Shown here in pieces: positions 53,468 through 64,000 of a stretch of 64,000 bases of DNA; within the stretch, counting starts at the first letter, position 1, and every line of letters begins with the position of its first letter. This DNA is from Amoebidium appalachense (lineage: Eukaryota > Ichthyosporea): NCBI GenBank assembly GCA_963693365.1, contig CAVNZM010000011.1:6386001-6450000 (forward strand), written 5' to 3'. The notes under the pieces are model-generated. The model saw only the letters and a list, made by a program, of their open reading frames with translations, had not been told where the DNA came from and searched no databases. A program made the position numbers and the translations under genes.

Positions 53468-54991
53468 AGACACACTTCCCTTTCCCTCTTCCTCCTCTCT
53501 CCTCTCTACCCCTGCCTCCTCCCTCCCTTCCCCCCTCTCCCCCCATCCCTCTTTTCTTTCTCTCTCTCTCTCTCTCTCTCCCCCCCCCCCCCCCCCCCCC
53601 CTCCCCCCCCCCCTCCCAAGGTGTCATTTGTCTGCACGCAGGGTTAATTTTTCGGTGGCAGTCATTATGTTTCCCACCACCAAATACATACCTTAATACC
53701 TCGTTCCGCGCTGTGTGCCCACACGAGGGCTTTGATGCGTACCTAAAAATACACATGTTTGGGTGCGTGCCCGCATACATACACACACACACTTGCACTC
53801 ACACAAAGTTACACTCATTTGCTTGCATCTCGCTTGCTTTAGCTGCCGCGTCGAAATTCATTTACCCAGATTCCAGAGCAAGCACACGTGCACTCTCACA
53901 CAAACACACCCAGGGAGGGAGGAGAGTGTGTGTGATGGGGGGGGAAGGGGGAGGGGGGGGGGAGAGCGAAATGAGGGGAGGGGGGGAGGCGCGGGAGAGA
54001 GAGAGAGAGAGAGAGATAGAGTGAGTCCTCTTACAATAGACACTCCTGCGTGCACCCATGCACATGTGCTGCATTATGGATATTGCATCACCCACCACTA
54101 TGTTTACCTCTGAAAATACATGTGCCGCATTTGGTGTGCGCGCATACACACACACGTGCGTTCGTGCACGTAGCAGAACCTGCAAGGACTGTGTAACAAC
54201 TAACCCTGACCCTCTTGCCCTAAACTTTGTCCATTACTAACACATAAATACCTTGAATAGATCTACCAAAAGACGATGATATACCCCTAGCAAATCTACC
54301 AAAAACATGTATCCATCGAGTTGAACTGGTGCCTTTTTGATCAAGTATATATTGCAGCCGCTTGTACAGCAAACACATAGATATATTGCGCCCGGTTTGT
54401 ACGGATAGGATCCCCACCATGCTGAATTGTTTCCGTTTTATGCAGCTGAGAAGGACGTCCGTCGTATCAAAAAGAGCCAGCCCTGGTATTCCTTCTACGT
54501 TAACCAGGTGTGCACAATGGACAACCCTCAAAATATTTTATTTTGTTTCTTATTTATTGGGTTTTCTTTTTTCTTTCTTTCTTTCTGACTTCATTTTTTT
54601 AAGGGGGTAGGGGGAAGGCTCAAGCAGTTTCATTGTTACAGAGACTTAGAGGAAGAGGAAAGGTTGTGTTTTGCAGTAGTGTATCGGTGGGCAGTTTGGG
54701 GGGGGGGGGGGTTATCAGGTATATTGGAGGAACCACACCAAGGGTTTGGGGTGAGAAATTCAAGTGGTTCAACGGAAACGGAGTGTGTGTATGAGGCGGT
54801 GGTGGTGGTGCGGGTGGGTGTGGGTGGGTGTTCTGGGGCAGGGCTGGGGGGAGGGGGGGGGGGGGGAGGGGATTACAACCTTGTACATGTGGACGCGGGA
54901 GGCGGGATAAAGGAGAGGAGCTAAACCCAACATGTGTAAGGGGAGGTTTTGTGTCAGTTTGCCGTCCGGGCGTCCGTCACGGTGTCCCCCG

Positions 54992-55023
<32 letters not shown>

Positions 55024-55392
55024 TGTGGCAGAGTGCACAGGGAGAGAGTTGAGTGACATTGGTGTGTGTGTGTGTGTGCGCGCGCGTGGGCGCTGGGGGT
55101 GGGGAGGAGGGGGGGGGGGGGGGGGGGGGGGGCATACATCGGCTGGGGTCCATATGTATGCTTGCTTGACCCCAATGAGTTCCACAGGCCCACATGATGT
55201 GAGCATGGTGACGAGAATGATCAAACACTGACGCATTGTTACGCCCCCTCCGCCCCCTCTTTCCTTCCCTTCTCCTTGAATATATTCACATGCACACGCA
55301 TGCGCGGTGGTACACACCACAAGACACACACACACACACACACACCTTTCCCTCCTTCTCCTCAAATCTACATGCACACACACACACATGGG

Positions 55393-55427
<35 letters not shown>

Positions 55428-55513
55428 CACATCTACGTGCCCATTCTGTATGCAGCTCTGGGCCTTAAGACCCGCCTTCAGGACATCACCATTCTGTACG
55501 TTCCGTGCATGTC

Positions 55514-55547
<34 letters not shown>

Positions 55548-56640
55548 AATTGGAAAAGCACAAACGATAGGAGATGGATGGACGGCTGTGTGTATGTGCT
55601 TGCTTGGTGGGGTGTGGTTGGCGGCTCTTTTACCGTATGTGTGTTTGTGCTGTGTGTGTGTGTGTACGTGCACGCGAACCCGCCCGAAGTTGTAGCCTAT
55701 GCACGAATATCAGCGTTGTGAAGAACGGTCCTTGTTTGTACCATTTGCTGGATAAGACGGGAAAAAAGAATCGAAGCCTAAAAGCGATCCCAACAGAACC
55801 ATTTCCCACGAAAAAGAAACACTTAGGCATGTACATACCACGACTTCACTGGTGTATCTTGCAGCTTTCCCGACAAAACTATCTCCCATGAAAAGACACA
55901 TTTTTGCGTGTACCATGCTACACCACATTTTGTTATTATTACGAAAATTCAAATTTCTCACGTGTATATCCCTCAGCTATCTGGTCAAGAAGAATGGTGA
56001 GATCCGGGTCAACCCAATCACCACGGACCATGCTCTCATCTTCTGGGGTGGCAAGCTCACCTTCTTGCTCTACCGCTTCTTCCTTCCCGTATGTTTTTGA
56101 CCCCCCCTTCCCCCCTCCCCAATACACACACACACGTGTGCGCGCATACACGCACACATCGATATACACAGAGTTGCACACGCGCATACACGCACACATT
56201 GATATACACAGAGTTGCACACAGAGACAAACTTGCCCTGGACTTTCATTGGTTTTCCCTTTTTTGTGTGTGTGGTTTTGAGCCCCCCCCCCCCCCCCCCC
56301 CCCCCCCCCGGGCTCCCCTACCTGCCCTTTACACCATCCCGCAACGGAGGAAGCTAAGGCCCCTTTCCTCCTCTCCCTCTCTTCCACACACACGTAGCCT
56401 AGTGCATAGGAAAAAAATAAAACCGATACTAGTATAGACACTAAAACCTCCTATTCCCGCAGTACTACCTTGGTGTGCCCGTGTGGAAGATCTTGGCCAT
56501 GTTTGCCGTCAGCGATGCCGTTACCAGCTACTGGCTGGCCCTGACCTTCCAGGCAAACCACGTGGTCGAGGGCGTCGAGTGGCCCATGCCCGATGAGAAG
56601 GTGTGTTGAAGTGTGTGTGGGTTGGATGGGGGGGGGGGGG

Positions 56641-56681
<41 letters not shown>

Positions 56682-56887
56682 CACACGGGGGGAGGGAGGG
56701 GGAGTGAGTTATTTTTATGGATGTAGTTTTCAGTTTTATTTTTGGTTTGGGAAGGAAGGGGGGGGAGGGGGGCCGGGGGGTTCGTGGCGGGGTGTGTGTG
56801 GCTGTTGATTGGTCTATTGGTTGTCATCATTTTGGGTAAAGGAATAGGCTGCTTTATAAGTTTGCATGAATGAAGGCCCACTCCCAT

Positions 56888-56927
<40 letters not shown>

Positions 56928-57104
56928 GGCACATGTTGACGTGCCATTGTTGTGTGCGTCGGGTAGAGAAAGAGAGAGAGAAAAGGGGGTGGGGGGAAGG
57001 GGGGGAAATAAACTGGCTTCGTATAGATCAAATGCATTGGGCGAGTGAAATCGTATGTTTTTTGTTTTATTTATTTATTTTTCTTTCCTTTTTATTGTTT
57101 CTTT

Positions 57105-57154
<50 letters not shown>

Positions 57155-57366
57155 GTGGTGGTGGTGGTGGGGGGGGGGAGGGGGGGGTTTTGAATGCGTC
57201 AAAAAGTACGAAGTACACAAGAACAAACGGGAGGGGGGGGGGGGGGGGAGGGGGGGGGGGGGGGGGGGGGGGGGTGGAGGCGGGCAGGCGGCGGGGGACA
57301 GGGGCAGCGGGCGGCAGGACGGGGGGCACACGTACACACCATTATGATGTGCACAGGCCACATGCC

Positions 57367-57412
<46 letters not shown>

Positions 57413-58194
57413 CAGCAAAGCATAAACCACCAGAAAACTAACCCAGCCAAACACACACGCACAGGGCCGCATCAACATGGACTGGGCCGCGCACCAGGTG
57501 GTGACCACTCAGGACTATGCGCACAACTCTTGGTTCTGGAACTTCTTCTCCGGCGCCCTCAACCATCAGTGCACACACCACCTGTTCCCTTGGGCACACC
57601 AGTACTACTACCCCCAGATCAGCCCCATCGTTGCAAAGACGGCTAAGGAGTTTGGCGTTCCTTACTTCTACAAGGTGTGTGTGTGTGTGTGTGCGTGCGT
57701 TTTGTGTTTGTGTGTGTTTGCTTTGTGTGTGTTTGCTCTCCGTCTGCCCCTCCCTCTCCTCTCCGTGTTTTCTGCCGTTGAAAAGTGTGCATGAACTCTG
57801 TAAAAAGCAGCAAAAATCAGTACCCCCCCCCCCCCCGGCGTGCAGCTCCTCTTACCCCCAACAAACAACCTCAACACACACATAAAGATACCCGTTTCCT
57901 TGCCCCCTTTCCCCCCCCCCCCCCCCCCCCCCCCCCTGCATGCCCTCCCCGTGGCCTCCTGGACCCTCACTCACTCTCTCCCAACATTCTGGCAAAGTAA
58001 CACTTCATACTTCTTTCTTTTTCCCACTTCCCCCTCTTATTTCTGGCTGTAAGAAACCCACACGTCGACGTGGCAAATTCCTTACACTTTTATGGAATTT
58101 TCAGGAAACCTACGCCGAGGCCATTGGCTCGCACATTGGGCATCTGTACACCCTCGGCAACGAGTTCCGTGGGGATGCCAAGAAGGCCAACTAG
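50910..58194 (+). CDS. Cytochrome b5-fused front-end fatty acid desaturase, probably delta-5 (10 exons)
   Basis: Exons: 50910-51002, 51432-51515, 51914-52039, 52905-53268, 54446-54507, 55428-55495, 55977-56088, 56463-56600, 57465-57674, 58105-58194. All GT/AG with consistent phases: 1347 nt, 448 aa, the usual size. The N-terminal cytochrome b5 domain has HPGG (H42) and the second haem ligand in YHP (H65). The di-iron histidine boxes are HDSSH (167-171), HMLGHH (203-208) and the front-end signature QCTHH (384-388), with Q replacing the first H of box 3. Hydrophobic segments around 120-165 fit an ER membrane protein. Such enzymes put a double bond between an existing one and the carboxyl end of C18-C20 acyl chains. 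SYWLALTFQANHVVE and TTQDYAH recall fungal and protist delta-5 enzymes that make arachidonate or EPA; delta-6 or delta-4 cannot be excluded. Intron 3 carries a family A repeat. Confidence 0.93.
52077..52218 (+). repeat. Copy of dispersed intronic repeat (family A), second core variant
   Basis: GAGGATGAGATCTGCTTTAT, then GTGTCCTGCACAGTGTTTCT, ending CCGCATTC before a C tract. It starts about 40 bp after the donor of desaturase intron 3, sense orientation. Confidence 0.88.
57187..57229 (-). repeat. Short antisense fragment of dispersed intronic repeat (family A)
   Basis: TTTGAATGCGTCAAAAAGTA onwards matches the 3' end of the family A core on the minus strand, ending abruptly in G-rich sequence. 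It is the only clear copy antisense to its host gene, and only about 43 bp long. Confidence 0.85.
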
Positions 58195-59835
58195 ATTGCC
58201 CGATTTCGCATCTATTGCCTAATAGATTTTAGGCTGTCCCCTATTGTTGTTTTCTCATAATGTATTGACGTTTTCCTTGTTTTACATATTTTGCAATAGC
58301 ATATAGTAAATCGCATGATTAAGACTAATAATGAAGTTGTGTCTCGGATTTTCCTTTCATATTTGCCCCCTCTCCGCTTGAATCATGATACCAAGAGTTT
58401 GTACAGCTGTTTTTATCGCTTTTCGTAGGATAATCGTGTGGATTTACCTCTTTGGGCTTCCGCTCAAGATATAAGTGCTGGTTCTGTAGGACATTCTACG
58501 CATCCGTAGCAGGCTGGGCGGATTTCTTTTGCCTTTCATCACATTGAATTTTATGCATACGGACATAAATTTACGCATAGGTATAGTGTGCAGCACGGGC
58601 CTGGGTATACTATGGCCTCCCCTTGGTGTTAAACTTTCCTAACAACCTAGAGGAATTCAATTTTCAAAGCGGATTTTCATAATGGCATGGTGTCTCGGTT
58701 GCCCGGTGAGTTTGAAAATGTGCTCGCGAAGACAGGATGGGCTTGTCGGTAACTACATAAAACTTGAGGTCCCCTACTACTAAGTACACATCGCCTAAAA
58801 CCTGGTTTAAAGCTGACGATGGTGTAGCTGTACATCATATTGCAGCAGCTACTTTTTCCGTTTCTATTGTATGGTTAAGAGTGAAAAATCATGAAGGTGA
58901 TGCGCATACTCGTGTGGATGTAATATGCCATGCGTGTGCGTGTCATGATCAGGGCTGCAAGGATGTTATGACGCTGGTTTTTTTTCTTTTTTGTGTGTGT
59001 GTGTGTGTGTTGTTTCTCCGCAGTTCGGAATCCTGTGCGTGTATAACCCCCCGCCCTTTTTTCTCACAGATCATTTCCCTTTGAAATTTCCTTTCGCTTT
59101 TCTTTTAAAGTCTTATTTTCTCTCCTTTTCTTCAGCTTTCCTTTCTTCCTCTTGCGTTTATTCAAATTTTGCATGTCGCAGCCGGCTTTTTCAATGTTCT
59201 GATAGGGTTCAACGGTGTGTCACACACGTACTCTTGAATCGGATCGTCCTGTTTGAATGCGCGGCGCGAACTTAGTGACAGTGTGTGTGTGCGTGTCACG
59301 GTACGTGTGTACACGTGTGTGTGTGTCACGGCGCGCCCGGCGATATATTAATATATATATTTATATGTGTGCCGCAGTGTGTGTGTGTGTGCGTGCGTGT
59401 GTGTGTGTGTGTGTGACACTCTGTGTATGCCACGTGCAACACTGCGTGTACCATGGCATTCGTGCACGTGTGTGTGCGTTTGGGAGCTGATTGGCAATAA
59501 AAAAAAACGTTACCCCACGTGTAAAAGCGTGACGTCACGACATTCCTGTCTGCAAATTTGGCGGGAGACCAAAATGCCTACGTCACCAAGCCAACATTTT
59601 GAGCTTCAGAACTTTTTTGAGAGAAACTTTGAGAAAAGCAAAAGCAAAGGGAAAACGAGTAGGATTATGTGCTTTGTAGCTGTTGCTAGTGTATGCTTTC
59701 ATTTGTTTCGTTGTTTGGAGCTGAGCTAAAAAATCTAGGTTAGAGAGCACATCACACACATCATCACACACATCAACATGCTTTTCACAAACGAGTAATT
59801 CACACAACACCATCCGATGTTAGGTGTTCGGAAAA
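58195..59835. other. Intergenic region between the desaturase and BRD8-like genes
   Basis: Desaturase 3' sequence, then ordinary DNA without a supportable exon. GT-rich DNA lies at 58997-59010, 59281-59325 and 59376-59415. The last 300 bp form the promoter region of the BRD8-like gene. Confidence 0.5.
59530..59566 (+). promoter_or_regulatory. CRE-type and E2F-type sites upstream of the BRD8-like gene
   Basis: A perfect TGACGTCA palindrome at 59530-59537 and TTTGGCGGGA (E2F-type) at 59557-59566, about 270-305 bp upstream of the ATG. The E2F-type core resembles the site in the ASK1-like/SPIN90 promoter. Motif evidence only. Confidence 0.4.
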
Positions 59836-61013
59836 ATGGCCACACAAGCCTCTGTTTCGAACGACTGGACCTTACGAGAGAAACTCCTTCTAGCTGAGGC
59901 AGTATATAGACATGGTGCTCACAACTGGGGTGAGGTGTCTCGCACACTCGCGCGTCATCGTGACTCAGAGCGTCCACCTGGGTGGTTCGCTCCAGAAAAA
60001 TGTGCGCACATGTTTGCCAAGCAACTGGAAAAGCAGAGCATGAGGGTGGGGAGTCTCATGCGCGCTCTTGATGATGGGGTAGAGGAAGGTAGGAGGGAGG
60101 GAAAAGAGGACAAGTGTGAAAGAGGGGAGATGGAGGCATTGGCACGGTCGCTGAGGGAGGCCCGGATACTCGAACTGAAGGTGGGGCCACGTTTTCTTGC
60201 TTTTTTTTTTTCCTCATCTCCCCCCCCCCCCCCCCCCTCTCCGGCCCGACCTCACGTTCTGTTTTTAGCTATCTGTGAGGAAACTGGGTTTGGAAATTTG
60301 AAGGGCGGAGTTGCATTGTGCATGTGGTGTAGGCATGTACTTGTGGGCAAGCCGTCTCAGCATGCACGTTTGCTTGTGTGCTCGCTGATCAACGGTTCGT
60401 GTCACAATGTGTGTTGCTCGTGGTGGTCATGCATGTGTGCGTGTGCTCTAATTATGGACGAGTGTGCGTATAGGTGTGCTTGTTTGATGTGTGCGTGTGA
60501 TGTGCTTGTGGGTGCGGGTGTGTGCATTTCTGATGTGCGCGCATGTGTTTGTGTGTGTTTGCCATGTGTGGGGTGGTGACTGACAGCTTATCCTTTTCTC
60601 TGCTTTCTTTACGTTTTTGGTATGGTTGAGAGTGTTACGGGTGCCTGCATACATTACTTGTACGTGTGTGTTTGCATGTGTCCATGTATGTGTTATGTCT
60701 GGTTTTCCCTTCCTTCGTTCTCTCGTATGTGCCCGGCTTTGCACTCACCGGGGCTTTCGCGGCAAGCATATGTATTGATGTTAAGCAGATGGTTTGTGTT
60801 TTGAGATCATGCACATTTCATGTGGAACTATAGTCAGTTTGACTACATCATAAAGTTTTTTGTGTGTGTTTGTGTGGGAGGGGAAAGGGTGCCTTTCTAT
60901 CTCTCTTTCTCTCTGTCTCTCTCTCTCTTTCATTCTTTCTTTCGTTCTTTCTTTCTTTCTTTTTTCTTTTTTTTTTGTGAGGGGGGCGGGGGGTGAGATG
61001 CTCATGCTCGCGG

Positions 61014-61059
<46 letters not shown>

Positions 61060-61251
61060 GTTCCAAGTAAGGTGCGAGTTTTTTTTTAAAAAAAACCGAA
61101 AAACCAAATCAGTGATCCCCACCCCCCCCCCCTTCGCCCTTTCGGCTTTTTTTAGCCCCCCCCCCCCCCCCCCCCCCCCCCTCCCGGGGGAAAAAAACAA
61201 AGAACCAAAACAATGCCTACCGTTCAACCACTCCCATCCCTGCTTTTCCGC

Positions 61252-61306
<55 letters not shown>

Positions 61307-61568
61307 ACACACATAACCGTTTTAGTTCAACTAAAACTCGCTCTTCATATCTGTGTGACGTGAAAAGTGTTGCCATTTTATTTTCAATCAATAAATTTAT
61401 TTGGTTTCTTATTTGCACTCGTTACGTTTTCTGTAACTTGTCTTTGTATCCCATCTTGCCTACCCCCCTCCCCCCTCCCCTCCTCCCCCTCCCCTCCCCC
61501 CTTAACTTCATTCAACGTCTTGTCCTGTCTTATCGATCGCTATAATGCAAGTGTTCCGTTAATCGGTC

Positions 61569-61604
<36 letters not shown>

Positions 61605-62914
61605 CTTCTTCCCTTTTTTTCTCATTCAAGCTTGTCCTGAGTCTGTTTTTATGTCTTTGTATGCATTTCCAGAATTTATGTTTGTTTGTTGTTTTTTTTG
61701 TTTTTTTGTTTTTTTTGTTTTTTTTTGCTTCGGGGTAAATACCCTGTGATTCACGTGGACGTATGTGTCTCATACCGTACAAAGCATCGAACCCCCCCCC
61801 CCCCCCCCCCCCCGTCCCCCTCCCTCCCTCCCCTTACCCCATAAAATCTGCATTGTGTTGTCTGTTATGTGTATTTGGTGTTCTGTAACACATTCTACCC
61901 CTCCCCCCCTCCCCCCCCCCCCTCCCCCTCTTTCTCCCCCTCCCCCCCCCCCCCCCCTCTCTAGTTGATGCTGCTGTCTGAGTTGGAGCGTCGTATATAC
62001 GCGGGCTAAGGGGTCGAAACTCAGACGCAATTGATGACTTGGGTCCTCCCTGAGGATGGGCTCTGCTTATGACGCATACTGTGCACATGGCTGATGTTGC
62101 ATACTTGAATGTTTGCCTTTGCATGTGTCCTGCAACATGCTTCTCGTCGTGTATGCGTACTTCGTACCGTGTTCCGCATTCAAAACCCCCCCCCCCTCTC
62201 CTCCCACCCCATAAAATTTGACTTGTGTTGTCTACAGTAATGTGTATCTGATGTTCTGTAACACATTCCACCTTCCCCCCTCCCCCCCTCCCCCTCAACC
62301 CCCCTCTCCTCCCACCCCATAAAATCTGCATTGTGTTGTCTGTAATGTGTATTTGGCGTTCACCAGTTTAACACATTCTACCTTCTCTTCCCCCCTCCCT
62401 CCCCTTCCCCCCCCCCCCCCCCCCCTCCCCCCCCCCTCCCCCGATACCTCCTTCCTTTCCTCCGTCCACCGTATATAGAGCCAACCCCCATGCATTCAAT
62501 TTACTACCCGCTCTCCCACAAACACGCCACACCAGTACTAAACACGCACACACGCATGCGCGCTCGTGCGCACGCACACACACAAACTTACACTAGCCCC
62601 CCCTCCCCCCCCCCCCCCCTCCCCCCCCCCCCCCTCCCCTTCCTCTTATTCCAGCCCCTCCTCCCCACCCCCCGCCCACCCCTTCCTCAATCCCCCCCCC
62701 CCTCCCCCCGCTTTTTTTCGGATATCGTGGATGACTTGCCCCTCCCCTCCCCCTCCCCCCCCCCCCCCCCCCCTCCCCCCCCCCCCCCCCCCCCCCCCCG
62801 CCCGCCCTTTCTGAGGGGACCCCTACCTATCATGCACCCTTTGTGTATTTACTTCACAACCTCTGCGTTATGGTGTCCAGTGTGAGTGTGTACCGTGTCC
62901 TACGTAACAACCCG

Positions 62915-62950
<36 letters not shown>

Positions 62951-64000
62951 TTCCCCTCCCTTCCCCCCACCCCCAAAAATTCTTTTTTCCTCCTTGCAGA
63001 TGCACGCTCACTCACACTTTTTTTCCAGGAGGGACTGAACGATGACCATGACCGTTTTTTGGAGCTCTCGAGCAGTTTGGCCGATCTAGAGCGGCAATCG
63101 GCACGATTACGCACCGGCGACCAATCGTCATCTCACCACCATGCGATTGAAAGTTTGCGGCTACCGTGGGACGAGGGGGAAGACAGTGCGATCGAGGCCT
63201 TAAGCCGTAATCTCTCTGGCCGTCCGCTTAACGAGGCGATCGCGCACGCGAAATCAGTTGCGATCTCGATCCCTCCTCCGCCGCGCCAAATCCCAAACAA
63301 CTCCCGTTCCGCACCGCCTTCACCGGGCTTGCAAGTTTTGAGCACGAAAACGAAAGAGTCAAATCGACCCGTTTTACAACGCGACACGAAGGGGAGGTAC
63401 CTCCCCGCCGGCGTTGTTTCCTCCCCCGGGCGAATTCCATTATCCGTCGAAGCCTTGGAAAACGAAATGGAAAACGAGGAAAAAGACAAAGGGGGAAATG
63501 TGATTGTGCCCGCGTTTGTACCGGTGGTGGGGAGCGGTGACGCTTCTTCCACCCTTCCGAGGGTTTCGGGGTTGAAAATTCAACCGGCAATCGCGCAAGA
63601 AAGGAATGAAACGGGCGGAGCGGAACCGCCTTCGCCGTGGGTAGAGGGAACGAACATAACACCGGAAAGGGAAGATGGAAAAACGGAATTGAAAGCGGAA
63701 AAAACGGGAAAAGAGGAGGGTGTGGAACGTGAGCGGGCTGAGCCGGTAAAGCAAAGGAAAACGACAAAGCTCAAGTTGGTAAAAGGAAAACGGACGGAGA
63801 GCAAAACTGGGAAACCGGAGGCTGAATTTCCGCGATCTGATCAGGAACGCAACCAATCAAACGAGCCGGATCTGACCACAAAAGGTGTTGCGATTGGCTC
63901 TCCTGTCGGTCCGGCCGGCTTCTCAGCGGGGGTCGTCGTTTCCTCACAACAGACGGCGGATGCAGCTGGGCTTGGGTTTAGTGGCGGCGAAAATCGCGAG
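59836..64000 (+). CDS. BRD8: BRD8-like chromatin protein, N-terminal part, runs off the window (2 exons seen)
   Basis: Exon 1 is 59836-60180 (115 codons, donor gtgggg); exon 2 starts at 63029 (acceptor tttttccag) and stays open to base 64000, both phase 0. The visible product is 439 aa. Residues 10-70 (WTLREKLLLAEAVYRHGAHN, then RPPGWFAPEKCA) match the SANT-like N-terminus of BRD8, a subunit of the NuA4/TIP60 acetyltransferase complex. A charged helical stretch follows across the exon junction (ALARSLREARILELK, then DRFLELSSSLADLERQ), like the BRD8 coiled coil. The rest is low-complexity, rich in K/E/P/S. The bromodomain, if present, lies beyond the window. The 2.85-kb intron holds several family A copies. 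Confidence 0.78.
61845..62382 (+). repeat. Cluster of family A repeat copies in the BRD8-like intron
   Basis: It contains three short modules (ATAAAATYTGMMTTGTGTTG to ACACATTCYACC, at about 61848, 62209 and 62319) and one near-full copy at 62012-62186 (GGGGTCGAAACTCAG box, GAGGATGGGCTCTGCTTATG core, CCGCATTCAAA end). All are sense to the host gene and separated by C tracts. Confidence 0.85.
62811..62912 (+). repeat. Divergent family A copy near the BRD8-like acceptor
   Basis: CTGAGGGGACCCCTACCTAT, then a body ending GTCCTACGTAACAACCC before a C tract. Same orientation as the host gene. Confidence 0.6.

Overview
The window is nuclear DNA from an intron-rich, probably unicellular opisthokont. 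Genes have many small exons (20-360 bp) with GT/AG introns of 35 bp to about 3.3 kb. The introns are filled with poly-C/poly-G tracts, (CA)n, (GA)n and dispersed repeats. Most long open frames are translations of these simple repeats and are not genes. An SH3-containing SPIN90, a syntenin-like tandem-PDZ protein and a BRD8-like protein argue for a holozoan. An ASK1-like kinetochore protein, best known from fungi, sits beside them. An ichthyosporean-like holozoan is my best guess, from gene content and architecture only.

Layout: (1) 1-2339 (+), the 3' end of an unrecognised gene with an acidic tail. (2) 2340-6619, repeat-rich intergenic DNA. (3) 6620-15516 (-), an 8-exon gene for a 332-aa protein resembling DASH/Dam1 subunit ASK1. 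(4) 15517-16425, a CCAAT- and E2F-type promoter region shared head-to-head with (5) 16426-32607 (+), SPIN90/NCKIPSD, 15 exons and about 669 aa. One of its introns holds an 11-copy 71-bp hairpin satellite; others hold inverted-repeat elements and a possible nested minus-strand mini-gene. (6) 32608-41823, intergenic. (7) 41824-43535 (+), a single-exon syntenin-like gene that changes frame twice. (8) 43536-50909, intergenic. (9) 50910-58194 (+), a 10-exon cytochrome b5-fused front-end (probably delta-5) fatty acid desaturase of 448 aa. (10) 59836-64000+ (+), the first two exons of a BRD8-like gene.

The genes do not form an operon or pathway. They cover actin nucleation (SPIN90), kinetochore-microtubule coupling (ASK1-like), PDZ scaffolding (syntenin-like), polyunsaturated lipid synthesis and chromatin acetylation (BRD8-like). 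The ASK1-like/SPIN90 pair may be co-regulated through its shared promoter.

The most unusual signals are a dispersed intronic repeat family found almost always in the sense orientation of its host gene, the ASK1-like gene next to a metazoan-type SPIN90, the back-to-back hairpin satellite, two clear inverted-repeat elements, and repeated partial duplications of exon edges that copy a splice site into the adjoining intron. Exon models were built by hand from splice signals, phase continuity and family resemblance; no database search was run.
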